64,000 nt of DNA, taken from NCBI GenBank assembly GCA_021647375.1, contig JAKIUV010000003.1, positions 6,355 through 70,354 of the forward strand, written 5' to 3'. Of this stretch, positions 7,851-16,687 are shown piece after piece. Made by a program: the position numbers and the translations under genes. Numbering within the stretch: position 1 is the first letter of the stretch; the number at the start of each line of letters is the position of its first letter. The notes below the pieces were generated by a model. The model was not told the origin of the DNA. It did not search any database and saw only the letters and a program-made list of their open reading frames with translations. This DNA is from Robiginitomaculum sp. (GTDB lineage: Bacteria; Pseudomonadota; Alphaproteobacteria; Caulobacterales; Maricaulaceae).

Positions 7851-7920
7851 CTCGAACTTCCACGGGTGTTACCCCACAGCGACCTCAACGCTGCGCGTCT
7901 ACCAATTCCGCCACGGCCGC
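7834..7920 (-). tRNA. tRNA-Leu (anticodon GAG)
   Basis: On the minus strand a full cloverleaf is visible. A 7-bp acceptor stem (GCGGCCG with CGGCCGC) is followed by the discriminator A and an encoded CCA. The anticodon stem CAGCG/CGCTG encloses the loop TTGAGGT, so the anticodon is GAG. A long type II variable arm is present and the T-arm contains GTTCGAGTC. GAG reads CUC and CUU leucine codons. The gene is intact on the chromosomal side and serves as the insertion site of the element to its left. Confidence 0.95.
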
Positions 7921-8055
7921 ACATTGAGGAAAGGGGGGGTTAGCAAAGTATTGGGGGAATGCAAAGGGAAATATGTAACTACAGGGAAATATGCCGCTAG
8001 AGAGAAATATCAGCGGCGGGTTGATTTACTGATCTAAACACGCCATTTGCAAAGC

Positions 8056-8745
8056 ATGAATAAACCGCCCTCGATTTTCTCCCCCGCCCCCGTTTCGTGG
8101 CAGAGTGCCTCTGCGCCTGTGGGTTATCTTGATGCTGTGGCAGTTATGGAGGCGTGGGTTGCGGCGATTGCGGCTGGCGATGCCCATCAGCAGGCCAAAG
8201 AACTTATATGGACGCTGGAGCACCCGGCGCTTTATTCGGCGGGGACATCGGCTGACATATCCGACCTAATTGACCCTGACCGTTTCCCTGTGTTCAAAAC
8301 CGGGCGGGGCGGGCAATATACCTATCACGGGCCGGGGCAATTGGTTGGATATTTTATGCTCGACCTTAAAACCCGTGGGCGAGATGTGCGCGCATATGTG
8401 GCCGGGTTGGAACAGCTTGTCATTGATACTTTGGCGGATTTTGGGGTGGCGGCGGATCGTCGTGCAGGGCGTGTCGGAGTTTGGGTGGATATGCCCGATA
8501 AAAGCGAAGCCAAGATTGCCGCCGTAGGTGTGCGCATCCGCAAATGGGTTAGCTATCACGGCATTTCTATCAATATAAACCCCGACCTGTCCCACTTCGA
8601 CGGCATCGTGCCGTGCGGAATTAGTGAGCACGGCGTCACTAGTCTACACGCGCTTGGTATCGAAGCGAGCCGCGCCGACGTAGAAGCGGTGCTCAAGAAT
8701 AATTCCGAGAAAATTTTCGGGCCTATTGGTGCGCCTAACCCCTAA
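8056..8745 (+). CDS. lipB: Octanoyltransferase LipB
   Basis: LipB moves the octanoyl group from acyl-carrier protein to lipoyl domains of 2-oxoacid dehydrogenases, the first step of lipoate assembly. The 229-residue product shows the family signature RGGQYTYHGPGQ (from about residue 84), Lys153 in KIAAVGVRI and the catalytic Cys187 in IVPCGI. An upstream TTG at 8047 is possible; I chose ATG 8056. It is the first chromosomal gene after the tRNA and its 3' end overlaps, tail to tail, the DUF805 gene by 4 bases. Confidence 0.95.
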   Translation: MNKPPSIFSPAPVSWQSASAPVGYLDAVAVMEAWVAAIAAGDAHQQAKELIWTLEHPALYSAGTSADISDLIDPDRFPVFKTGRGGQYTYHGPGQLVGYFMLDLKTRGRDVRAYVAGLEQLVIDTLADFGVAADRRAGRVGVWVDMPDKSEAKIAAVGVRIRKWVSYHGISININPDLSHFDGIVPCGISEHGVTSLHALGIEASRADVEAVLKNNSEKIFGPIGAPNP

Positions 8746-9257
8746 TCAAATGTGCTATAGTCGGCGCCGGGGCCGTATTGGTTATCGTTTTCGTCTATGG
8801 GTATGGTTTTATCACCAATGAACATTGTGGCCAAGCTGGTGAGTATGCCAGAGATAGCGGCGGGCAGGGTTATGCTTTGCGCCCAACCTTGCATTTGGGC
8901 CTCTAGCTCTGCTTCGCTCAGGTCGCCCTCAATCGATTCCATCATCATTTCCATGAAATTACCATCACCGAAATATATCATGACAATGAGAATTCCGATT
9001 GTTCCTAGTATTAAATACAGCAATAAATATACCAAAAACATCCAGCCGCTTTTACCGCCTTCGTGCAGGCGCTTTATCCAAATAACCACCCAAGGATAGA
9101 GCAGTAAATATGCCAATAGCCCGGTTACTTTGCCAATCTCAGGGCTGACCAAATTGACCATGCTGAGGGCAGTCATGATCAGGATAAGGATAAACCCACC
9201 CCGGTAAAATTCGGCGGAGCTAATCCGGCCTTCTGGTGAAAATAGTAAATTGCCCAT
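8742..9257 (-). CDS. DUF805 membrane protein (copy 1)
   Basis: The 171-residue product starts MGNLLFSPEGRISSAEF, the typical DUF805 opening in which a short amphipathic GR(I/L) segment precedes the first membrane helix. About four hydrophobic helices follow, with the conserved loop IKRLHEGGKSGW between helices two and three. The biochemical role of DUF805 proteins is not known; they are small inner-membrane proteins. The start has an upstream GAGG. A terminator-like hairpin separates it from a second DUF805 gene upstream; see the triplet with 9351 and 9909. Confidence 0.85.
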   Translation of the reverse strand: MGNLLFSPEGRISSAEFYRGGFILILIMTALSMVNLVSPEIGKVTGLLAYLLLYPWVVIWIKRLHEGGKSGWMFLVYLLLYLILGTIGILIVMIYFGDGNFMEMMMESIEGDLSEAELEAQMQGWAQSITLPAAISGILTSLATMFIGDKTIPIDENDNQYGPGADYSTFD

Positions 9258-9290
9258 AATTGCCTCGCTTGTGTTTTGTGGTCATGTCAC

Positions 9291-9324
9291 GCAAAACCCG
9301 CTCCGAACATAATCCGAAGCGGGC
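9291..9324 (-). terminator. Rho-independent terminator
   Basis: On the minus strand, CCCGCTTCG and CGGAGCGGG form a 9-bp stem (one G-T pair) with a short loop, followed by TTTT. It lies 27 bases past the stop of the DUF805 gene at 9351-9839 and would end that transcript before the next DUF805 gene. Confidence 0.75.
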
Positions 9325-9350
9325 TTAATATTACGTCAGTAGACTAAAGT

Positions 9351-9839
9351 CTAGTCTGTGCTTTTAATCAACATATTGCCGACATAAGCAATAGCGTAAC
9401 TGACAATCGCGCCACCAATAGCGCTTGGTATTGCCGTTTTCTTGGCCGCCGCTTCGCCCATTTGACCCATCATTTTAAACATGGCACCAAGGTCTCCAGC
9501 TTCGCCGGCATTTTCCATGGCATCGGCCATTTCATTAGCCATATCACCTGCAAACATAGAGCTGATAACGGAACTAACAATCATACTGGCAACAATGAAC
9601 ACAAGAATAGGCACCAAACTCATCCAGCCGGATTTGCCGCCGTCTCTAAAGCGCTTGATCCACAAGACAACCCAGCACCAAATCATGACGAGTCCTAATA
9701 TACCCAATATTGAGCCAAGCTTATAACTGATCATTGGCAGTATTGCCAAAAACGCGGCAATGGCGATCAGAATAATCGCGCCGCGCATAAATTCGGACGA
9801 ACCAATACGCCCGTTCGGTGAAAATAGTAAATTTCCCAT
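9351..9839 (-). CDS. DUF805 membrane protein (copy 2)
   Basis: The 162-residue product opens with MGNLLFSPNGRIGSSEF, nearly the same as copy 1, and keeps the IKRFRDGGKSGW loop. Several hydrophobic helices follow. A glycine/methionine-rich stretch (residues about 105-140) sits between the last helices. GGAGGAAA lies just before the start, a strong ribosome site. The similarity to the neighbour at 8742 points to a recent tandem duplication. Function unknown. Confidence 0.85.
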   Translation of the reverse strand: MGNLLFSPNGRIGSSEFMRGAIILIAIAAFLAILPMISYKLGSILGILGLVMIWCWVVLWIKRFRDGGKSGWMSLVPILVFIVASMIVSSVISSMFAGDMANEMADAMENAGEAGDLGAMFKMMGQMGEAAAKKTAIPSAIGGAIVSYAIAYVGNMLIKSTD

Positions 9840-9908
9840 AGTTTCCTCCCATTAAAGTTATGGTGCATAAAAGCGCTAAATAAGTGATTCTGCAAGCAAA
9901 AACTAGAT

Positions 9909-10451
9909 TTACTTGTTCCCCGCAGGGGGAGCGCCGTAGCGGTTATCGCCCTTTTGGCCGGGTGTTGTCGCGAGCCAGATGGTAAATGCGAGGGGTGTAA
10001 TCGCTAGCACCGCACTGATTTTCGGCATATTGGCTTTCATATTTTGCTGATAGGCTTCTTCGAGAGGTTGGACAGCGGCGCGCATGGCCTCCGTGTCTTG
10101 TTGTAAAATTGGGTCGTTCATCAGATCTGCGACGGATTCAAAATATTGCAACATGCCAAATTTCAAACCAACAATCATCATGGCCATGAACAACAGGGCA
10201 AACATGCCAAATAGCGGCCAGGTCGTCCGCCCCAAATCGTGCAAACGTTTGCCGCTAAGGCAAAATACAATGTGCAAATTAAGAAAGAAAAACACCATGG
10301 GTATAAAAAATGCGGTAAGGCCTGTGCCTAAAATTGGATAGATAGCGTGTTGCGCGATATATAATGCTGTTAATACAAAAACGCCAATGATGAACGGCAG
10401 GCGGTTAATACGCCCGACAGGCGACAAAAGCAACTTTCTAAAATTTTTCAT
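9909..10451 (-). CDS. DUF805 membrane protein (copy 3, divergent)
   Basis: Starting at ATG 10449-10451, the 180-residue product begins with MKNFRKLLLSPVGRINRLPF. It thus shares the LLxSPxGRI opening with the two neighbouring copies, and its loop GKRLHDLGRTTW matches the DUF805 core. It has four predicted membrane helices and a hydrophilic section at about residues 110-145. A longer frame to 10526 adds 25 residues without homology, so the internal start is preferred. It is more diverged than copies 1 and 2. Confidence 0.8.
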   Translation of the reverse strand: MKNFRKLLLSPVGRINRLPFIIGVFVLTALYIAQHAIYPILGTGLTAFFIPMVFFFLNLHIVFCLSGKRLHDLGRTTWPLFGMFALLFMAMMIVGLKFGMLQYFESVADLMNDPILQQDTEAMRAAVQPLEEAYQQNMKANMPKISAVLAITPLAFTIWLATTPGQKGDNRYGAPPAGNK

Positions 10452-10602
10452 AAAGACGGATTTAAGTCCGCAGAATAAATATGCAAGCCTTAACCGCGTG
10501 TTCAAGACTATTATGTAGATTAGCAAGGTGAAACTATTTTGATGTTGCGCTTTTGTTTCATTTAATATACATCTTATGCGTGTGCTGATTGTTTGGAGAA
10601 AG

Positions 10603-11814
10603 ATGAAAACTATTTTCTATATAGTTGTTGCTGTGGGCTTCATGGCGCTCGGCGCTTGCGAACGCACGGAAATGGCTATGGTTGAAGAAACCCCGCCTGA
10701 TGTCACGCCTGCAATCACTGGGAAAATACGGCAGAACGCCAATACTATTCCGGTAATTAAGATAGAAGCAGGGGGGGTAGCGCAGCAAGAGCCAACAATT
10801 ACACCCATGATAATGCCTGCCCACAAACAACAGAAAACCGTAAAAAAATCCAAGATCACCCGACCGAATAAATCCGTGCGCTCTACCCCGTTCAAAGTCC
10901 GGCGATGCATGAATATGGGCAATGCCCTAGAGGCTCCCAATGAGGGCGATTGGGGCTACCGGATTACGGCGCAAGATTTACGCACGGTTGCCGCCGCAGG
11001 CTTTGATACGGTGCGCATTCCCATTCGCTGGGACGCCCATACCGCCCACCGCGCCCCCTATACTATTGATGCATCATTTATGGCGCGGATAAAGACGGTT
11101 GTTCGTGATGCGCAAGCAACGGGGCTGGGCGTGATTATTAACGTGCATCACTACGAAGATTTAATGGCGCACCCAAAGCGCGAGCAAAAACGTTTTCTGG
11201 CCATATGGGATCAGATAGCCCGCACTTTTTCCGGTGCGCCCGACACCGTCTATTTCGAGGTCTTGAACGAGCCGACACGGCAATTGAGCAATGCGCAAGT
11301 TAATGCGCTCTATGCCAAAGTCCTGCCGATCATCCGCGCAACCAACCCGGCGCGCAAGGTGATACTTGGCGGCAACTCGTGGAACAGTATCGACAGCCTC
11401 GCCGAAGTCCGCTGGCCGCTGCATAATGGCAAGAGAGATGCAAACCTCGTCGCAACATTCCACGATTACGGCCCGCACGCATTCACCCACCAAGGCGCAG
11501 AATGGTCCGAACCTGTCATGCCTATGGGGCGGCGTTGGGGCGGCCAAGCAGATATGTCCGAGCTGCGCGACACCTATAAATTGGCACGAGAATTCAAAGC
11601 CAAAACCGACCTGCCAATCTTCGTCGGCGAGTTTGGTGTTATCGATAAAGTCCCGCTGGCTCAGCGCAATCAATGGATAAAAACCAGACGCAAAGCCATG
11701 GAACAAGCCGGATACGCCTGGTGCGCATGGGATTTTTCGGGCGCATTCAAATCCTACGATACGCAAGCGGGCAAATGGCTCCCCGGTACCAAGGACGCAC
11801 TGTTCGGGCGCTAA
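10603..11814 (+). CDS. Glycoside hydrolase family 5 lipoprotein (endoglucanase-like)
   Basis: The 403-residue product has a lipoprotein signal with lipobox LGAC (Cys19). A roughly 90-residue low-complexity linker precedes a GH5 (beta/alpha)8 domain. Visible family marks are the NMGNALEAP opening, the RIPIRW strand, VHHYED, the acid/base Glu223 in LNEP, and the nucleophile Glu343 in VGEFG. It likely cleaves a beta-linked glucan or mannan at the cell envelope. The start at 10603 is supported by GGAGAAAG; an upstream start at 10576 would spoil the signal peptide. No sugar transporter is adjacent. Confidence 0.9.
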   Translation: MKTIFYIVVAVGFMALGACERTEMAMVEETPPDVTPAITGKIRQNANTIPVIKIEAGGVAQQEPTITPMIMPAHKQQKTVKKSKITRPNKSVRSTPFKVRRCMNMGNALEAPNEGDWGYRITAQDLRTVAAAGFDTVRIPIRWDAHTAHRAPYTIDASFMARIKTVVRDAQATGLGVIINVHHYEDLMAHPKREQKRFLAIWDQIARTFSGAPDTVYFEVLNEPTRQLSNAQVNALYAKVLPIIRATNPARKVILGGNSWNSIDSLAEVRWPLHNGKRDANLVATFHDYGPHAFTHQGAEWSEPVMPMGRRWGGQADMSELRDTYKLAREFKAKTDLPIFVGEFGVIDKVPLAQRNQWIKTRRKAMEQAGYAWCAWDFSGAFKSYDTQAGKWLPGTKDALFGR

Positions 11815-11831
11815 GATTTGTCAAGAAAATC

Positions 11832-12800
11832 CTAAGCCGCGTTGACATAGGGCATTAAGCTTTCATGGATCTCCGGGCTTTCTTCGCGGAGGAATTTTAG
11901 TAGGGCTTTTTCATTTGCATCCAAACTACTATTGCGGTTTAGCCGCTCGACCAGCCAATAGGCTTCACTTTGTGTGACCCGCTCAGCATCTGCGATGCCC
12001 GCTTTATTGGTGTGGCTATATTCGTATTCAGGGTTACTGAACAATGATTTCACCGCATCACCAAAGCCTTTAAAACTCGGGACAACAAAGCCTTGGCCTT
12101 TCTGCTCCAACCATCTTTCGCGGCGCAGGGTTTCGGCCATATCCGGTTCTTCCCATGCCGCCAGCATCATCAAATGATTGGCAATAGCGCCGACGAACAG
12201 CCGTTGCCAACTGTCTGAATTATCTGCATCTACCACTGCATCATTTATGTCGAATAAAGCTTCGGCTTCGGCCTTAGAAATCCCGACACCGCCCTCGGAA
12301 CTACACGCGTAAAGTACGCGGCGCAAAATATCGACCTCAGCTTCGCCGATAACACCCGGCTGCAACTGACGGCCTTGAGCCAGAAAGCCGCGCCCTTCAA
12401 GCACAGCAATTTTGACTTGATTAAGAGCATATATCTCAAGCTCGTCCGTGACATTGTTGGCGATTTTCATCACATACATCAACAGTTCCAATTCAGTACG
12501 GGTTTCCACAACGCCGTCATGGTCAATGCGCGCCATCAACCACGCCGCATTGGCTTGATTGATATAACCGTGAGGCATGGTTTGGCGGACGAGGAAATGG
12601 GTGATTCCTTCCAAGAACAAATCAAACCATGTGTCCGGTTTTCCTGGCAAGTGATTGATCTGAAATAGCATGTCGGCCTCTTGTACCGTTATGTGGCCAT
12701 CTTCGAAAACCGTCCGGCGCACATTTAGTACATCGCCGTCATCTAGGTGGCTCGCGGCCAATATTTTTTCCAATAATTCACGTAATATAGGTTTAGGCAT
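11832..12800 (-). CDS. Conserved alphaproteobacterial protein with two TerB/EF-like repeats
   Basis: The 322-residue soluble protein appears to contain two related halves. Each has a DGxxxxxEAxxLFxIN-type segment (DGHITVQEADMLFQIN near residue 33; GISKAEAEALFDIND near 173) followed by a helical region with a conserved W-x-x-LF/F pattern. The family is widespread in alphaproteobacteria but without a known function as far as I recall. The helical acidic repeats recall TerB-like folds. It converges with the GH5 gene, 17 bases apart, and is transcribed alone. Confidence 0.6.
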   Translation of the reverse strand: MPKPILRELLEKILAASHLDDGDVLNVRRTVFEDGHITVQEADMLFQINHLPGKPDTWFDLFLEGITHFLVRQTMPHGYINQANAAWLMARIDHDGVVETRTELELLMYVMKIANNVTDELEIYALNQVKIAVLEGRGFLAQGRQLQPGVIGEAEVDILRRVLYACSSEGGVGISKAEAEALFDINDAVVDADNSDSWQRLFVGAIANHLMMLAAWEEPDMAETLRRERWLEQKGQGFVVPSFKGFGDAVKSLFSNPEYEYSHTNKAGIADAERVTQSEAYWLVERLNRNSSLDANEKALLKFLREESPEIHESLMPYVNAA

Positions 12801-12918
12801 GTGTATCCCTCTTAAATATGAACAAGGAAGTTAGCAAATAATGCTTACAAATCCGCTAACGCCTTATATATTTTTGCTTAACTGTTTATTCGCGTGAAGT
12901 TTAGGGGTATGTGGCCAT

Positions 12919-14700
12919 ATGTCCGCACCAAAACCCCTTACCGCTACCCCGCCCGCTCTGCTTTCATGGTCAGAGAATGGGGAGCCTGTGGCGGAAAATT
13001 TTGATGATGTTTATTTTTCGGTCGACGGCGGCCTGGCGGAGACCAAGGCCGTGTTCTTGCAAGGTTGCGGCTTGCCGGATGCCTGGCAAGGGGCGCGTGT
13101 ATTTGTTATTGGCGAGCATGGGTTTGGCTCCGGTCTGAATTTTCTCGCCGCATGGGCATTATGGTTAGAAACTGCCAAGTCGGGGCAGCGCTTGCACTTT
13201 CTATCAGTCGAAGCCTTCCCGCTTTGCATAGAACAATTGCGACGGGCGTTAGATAAATTCCCAACACTTAAGCCACTAGCAGACCAGCTTATCGCCAAAT
13301 GGCCCGACCGGGTAAAGGGCGTCCACAGACTGCATTTCGGGGCGGTGGTTTTGACCCTGTTCTACACGGACATAGACCACGCACTGGTAGATATGGACGC
13401 ACGCATAAATGCCTGGTTTTTGGACGGGTTTTCCCCGGCCAAAAACCCTAATATGTGGTCGGATAAAGTCTTTGTACAGATGGCAAAATTATCAGCACCA
13501 CTGGCTCGTGTGGCTAGTTTCACTGTGGCGGGTCATGTAAGACGCGGATTGGCTGCGGCGGGTTTTACCGTAGAGAAAAAGCCCGGATTTGGCCGCAAGC
13601 GCGAACGACTGGAAGCGGTTTTTGCGGGGGGACTTAGGCCCAAACAAACCACAGCTATATCAAACACGCCCGTTATTATCGGCGGCGGAATTGCGGGTGC
13701 AAGTCTTGTCCATGCCTTTAATTTACGCGGCATTACGCCAACCCTCATAGAACCCCATAGCGACCTTAAAACTGCGGCCAGCGGTAATCCGGCGGGGCTT
13801 GTTATGCCGAAACTGGACTTGCAAGACAGGCCGGAATCCCGGTTTTATAATGCGGCTTATTTGTATGCGCTCAGTATATACCGCCAATACGGTACGGTGT
13901 TGCGCGAGGGCGTTTTGCACATGGCCACATCTGAAAAAGAAGCCGAGCGATTTGCCAAAATTGCGGCCTATCAAGCGCTTCCTGAACATGAAATGCGGGC
14001 GGTCACACGAGGCGAAGCTGAGAGCATGCTCGGCCATAAGATCACCACACAATATGGCGGTCTATATTTCCCGTCCGCCCTAACAATTTCGCCCCTAGCC
14101 AGCACTCAAAATTTAAGCAAAAACTGCACCCATATCCAAGCCCGAACGGCGCACTTAAAATGCCAAGACGGGGTTTGGCAAGTCTTGGACGGGGCGGGGG
14201 AGATACTGGCAAAAACCGATGCTTTATTCGTTTGCAATGGTGCCAATATTCAAGACCTTTGGTCTGCTGATGTGCGCTTTACGCGCGGTCAGATTTGCTG
14301 GGGCGACAGCGCCCAATCCGGCAAAGCTTTGATTGCTGGTAACTACGCGGCACCGTATGAAAATGGTATGCTTCTGGGTGCCACCCATGACCATGTTGGG
14401 GCGGGAGAAAATACAAAAACCAATGCTGCGGACACCGCAGAAATAATCGCGCAATACGCGGCTAATACCGGGCAAAAGATCGACAATAAAAACTGGCAAG
14501 CCCGCGCCGCCGTGCGGGTGACAACCCGCAATACCTTGCCTATCGCAGGGCAAGCGGAAAACGACTTGTTTGTCCTCAGCGGACTTGGGTCGCGCGGGCT
14601 GATGATGGCACCACTTCTGGGCGAAGCTTTAGTGTGCAAAGCCCTCGGTGAACCATCTCCACTGGACATAAAGACGCAGATGCGGTTTGGGTTAAGTTAA
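12919..14700 (+). CDS. mnmC: Bifunctional tRNA wobble-uridine enzyme MnmC
   Basis: MnmC completes 5-methylaminomethyl-2-thiouridine at position 34 of certain tRNAs. The N-terminal domain (to about residue 240) is the SAM-dependent methyltransferase, with the GEHGFGSGLNFL motif near residue 66 and WFLDGFSPAKNPNMW further on. The C-terminal domain is the FAD-dependent oxidase, with the dinucleotide motif GGGIAGAS from residue 255 and GLGSRGLMMAPL near the end. At 593 residues it is slightly shorter than the E. coli protein. It stands alone on the plus strand. Confidence 0.93.
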   Translation: MSAPKPLTATPPALLSWSENGEPVAENFDDVYFSVDGGLAETKAVFLQGCGLPDAWQGARVFVIGEHGFGSGLNFLAAWALWLETAKSGQRLHFLSVEAFPLCIEQLRRALDKFPTLKPLADQLIAKWPDRVKGVHRLHFGAVVLTLFYTDIDHALVDMDARINAWFLDGFSPAKNPNMWSDKVFVQMAKLSAPLARVASFTVAGHVRRGLAAAGFTVEKKPGFGRKRERLEAVFAGGLRPKQTTAISNTPVIIGGGIAGASLVHAFNLRGITPTLIEPHSDLKTAASGNPAGLVMPKLDLQDRPESRFYNAAYLYALSIYRQYGTVLREGVLHMATSEKEAERFAKIAAYQALPEHEMRAVTRGEAESMLGHKITTQYGGLYFPSALTISPLASTQNLSKNCTHIQARTAHLKCQDGVWQVLDGAGEILAKTDALFVCNGANIQDLWSADVRFTRGQICWGDSAQSGKALIAGNYAAPYENGMLLGATHDHVGAGENTKTNAADTAEIIAQYAANTGQKIDNKNWQARAAVRVTTRNTLPIAGQAENDLFVLSGLGSRGLMMAPLLGEALVCKALGEPSPLDIKTQMRFGLS

Positions 14701-14758
14701 GGCTTGAGACATTCCGCCCATGAGTTAGGTTAGCGCAAATTTTAAACACGAGGATATT

Positions 14759-15544
14759 ATGAAACTTGAAGCAGGTATTTCAGCAGTTATTACGGGCGGC
14801 GCATCGGGGCTAGGTGAAGGCACAGCGCGGCTCATGGCCGCCAAGGGTGTCAAGGTCGGTATATTTGATATGAACGAGGAGCGCGGCGAGAAAATTGCCA
14901 AAGAGTTGGGCGGCGTCTTCGCCTTGGTTGATGTCTCGGACGAGGCCAGCGTTGATGCGGGCTTTGAGAAAGTCCGCGCCGCCAACGGCCAAGAACGCAT
15001 TATGGTCAATTGTGCGGGTATTGCGGGCGGCATGAAGACCGCTTCAAGGGATAGAAAGACCGGGGACATCCGCGCCCATTCTGCCGGGTTCTTTTCCAAG
15101 GTCATCGCGGTCAACCTCATCGGCACATTTATGTGTACCTCTAAATCTGCGGCGGGCATGATGGCATTGGACGGGGTTGAGCCGGACGGCGAACGCGGCG
15201 TCATTATCAACACCGCATCGGTCGCCGCGCAAGACGGGCAAATCGGCCAAGTTGCCTATGCCGCATCCAAGGGCGGCATCCTCTCTATGGCGCTCCCGGT
15301 CGCTCGCGACCTAGCCCGCGAAGGCATTCGCTGTAATACAATCCTGCCGGGTTTTTTCGAAACACCAATTTATGAGCAAATGAAACCAGAGGTCAAAGAC
15401 GCCCTGCGCGCCTATGTACAATTCCCGGCAAGGTTCGGCACCACTGAAGAATACGCGCAACTGGTCGCCACTATGGTCGAGCAAGTCTACATCAACGGAG
15501 AATATATCCGCGCCGACGCGGGCGCAAGAATGCCGCCGAGATAG
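14759..15544 (+). CDS. Short-chain dehydrogenase (3-hydroxyacyl-CoA dehydrogenase type 2-like)
   Basis: The 261-residue enzyme has the classical SDR marks: cofactor motif TGGASGLGEG (residues 12-21), NCAG, and the catalytic Tyr167/Lys171 pair (YAASK) with a serine upstream. The sequence around INTASVAAQDGQIGQVAYAASKGG and LPGFFETP resembles the type 2 3-hydroxyacyl-CoA/17-beta-hydroxysteroid dehydrogenase branch. NAD is therefore the likely cofactor and beta-oxidation or branched-chain fatty-acid breakdown the likely pathway. GAGGATATT precedes the start. The gene is followed by a palindromic repeat element. Confidence 0.85.
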   Translation: MKLEAGISAVITGGASGLGEGTARLMAAKGVKVGIFDMNEERGEKIAKELGGVFALVDVSDEASVDAGFEKVRAANGQERIMVNCAGIAGGMKTASRDRKTGDIRAHSAGFFSKVIAVNLIGTFMCTSKSAAGMMALDGVEPDGERGVIINTASVAAQDGQIGQVAYAASKGGILSMALPVARDLAREGIRCNTILPGFFETPIYEQMKPEVKDALRAYVQFPARFGTTEEYAQLVATMVEQVYINGEYIRADAGARMPPR

Positions 15545-15560
15545 GTACTTTTTACTCTTC

Positions 15561-15752
15561 CTCCTCACCCTGCCTGCGGGGGAGGTGCCCCCTCTTGGGG
15601 CGGAGGGGGAAACATCTAGCGGCTAACTCGCACCCTGGTTATTCCCGATTTTTAGGCTTGCGTGGTTTCTTTTACTCCGGCGTTTGCGGAAGCATGCTTC
15701 CCCCTCCGCCTACGCTACGCTTCGGCACCTCCCCCATAAATGGGGTGAGGAT
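15561..15752. repeat. Palindromic intergenic repeat, family A copy 1
   Basis: About 50-base imperfect inverted arms (left beginning CTCCTCACCC and GGGGGAGGTG, right ending CACCTCCCCC and GGTGAGGAT) enclose about 90 unrelated bases. A second copy lies at 33047-33242. The arms match closely between the copies whereas the centres differ. It fills most of the gap between the dehydrogenase and DUF2310 genes and contains no gene. Confidence 0.8.
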
Positions 15753-15798
15753 GAAAACAGTTACACCGCGAAACCCTATTTTAGGTGGACGGCGGAAT

Positions 15799-16572
15799 TC
15801 ACTGTTGGTCTCCTCCTGAATTGGCAGACAGTTCGGATACAAGACGGCTTTCTTCACATTTAAAAGCAATGATGTCGTCACTGGTTTTTCCTGCAATCAA
15901 CCAATCATTGCCTGTTATAGGGCATTTCCGTTGCGCATCTTCTTTTGTTGGAATATCTCTATAATTGAACAAGAAATAATATGTAGGCACACCTGTGAGT
16001 TTTTCTACCAAACCGCATATTTCTCTGCCGGCTGTGTTGATTTTTGAGTACGGGTTTTGCAACTCACCCTCTGCAAAACCTTCATACACAGAGTTAATCC
16101 ATAAGCCGTGAATGCGTTCATAGTCCTTTTGCCAAAATACGATATTGTCATAATCATCGCCGCCGTGGTCTGTTGGCGGAATTTTGTATAAGGGGATGGG
16201 TGTGTGCGTATCCCCACAAACAAGCGGTGATGACCAGCCAGAGCGCACTATATAAAAGCTTGGTTTTTCTGGTATATCTTTGTGCGTATTATCAGCATCC
16301 ACACCTGTTTGCACATGCTCAATGATACAACCATTTTTCTCAATATTGCTCATTATTTTCAAAGTATAAGGGCTACAATATTTCGAAGAAAGCGAGTTTA
16401 ACTCAGGGCAAAATACGGGTATCCTTATCGTGTCACCCCGAAGAACAATCATATGTTCTCGCTGTGACACCTGGCCTGTGCGTTCTAAAAAATGAACATA
16501 TGAGCTACAATCATCAACCCAATTTTTATATTTAGGGTTAGTGTTTTTGATAATAATATCGAATGCGTACAT
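15799..16572 (-). CDS. DUF2310 (zinc-ribbon family) protein with degraded zinc site
   Basis: The 257-residue product, starting at the MYAFDI methionine, follows the DUF2310 pattern. It has REH near residue 38, the middle block LVCGDTHTPIPLYKIPPT, the FWQKDYERI segment and AGREICGLVEKLTGVPTYYFL. The C-terminal ribbon block follows. Family members are annotated as zinc-ribbon and possibly nucleic-acid-binding proteins, but function is unproven. In the usual ribbon CPxCG and CDxCRL give four cysteines; here the blocks read CPITG and CEESRL, so two ligands are missing. The longer frame to 16593 adds seven residues before the conserved start. Confidence 0.75.
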   Translation of the reverse strand: MYAFDIIIKNTNPKYKNWVDDCSSYVHFLERTGQVSQREHMIVLRGDTIRIPVFCPELNSLSSKYCSPYTLKIMSNIEKNGCIIEHVQTGVDADNTHKDIPEKPSFYIVRSGWSSPLVCGDTHTPIPLYKIPPTDHGGDDYDNIVFWQKDYERIHGLWINSVYEGFAEGELQNPYSKINTAGREICGLVEKLTGVPTYYFLFNYRDIPTKEDAQRKCPITGNDWLIAGKTSDDIIAFKCEESRLVSELSANSGGDQQ

Positions 16573-16687
16573 GGTTGATAGCGCCTTCAGCAATTTAGCA
16601 ATTGAACTACAGACAGTAATTGCAACGCTTATGCTTTGTCAATCTCTGGGCTAGGGAGTAGGGGCTGTGTGGCTTGGGTGACGCCAA

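Noticed and set aside
7810..8037. Plus-strand open frame of 75 codons across the tRNA-Leu gene
   Set aside because: It is the antisense of an intact tRNA and has no ribosome site or conserved content.
15595..15896. Open frames on both strands within and beside the palindromic repeat
   Set aside because: They follow the repeat arms and the end of the DUF2310 gene; no independent coding signal.
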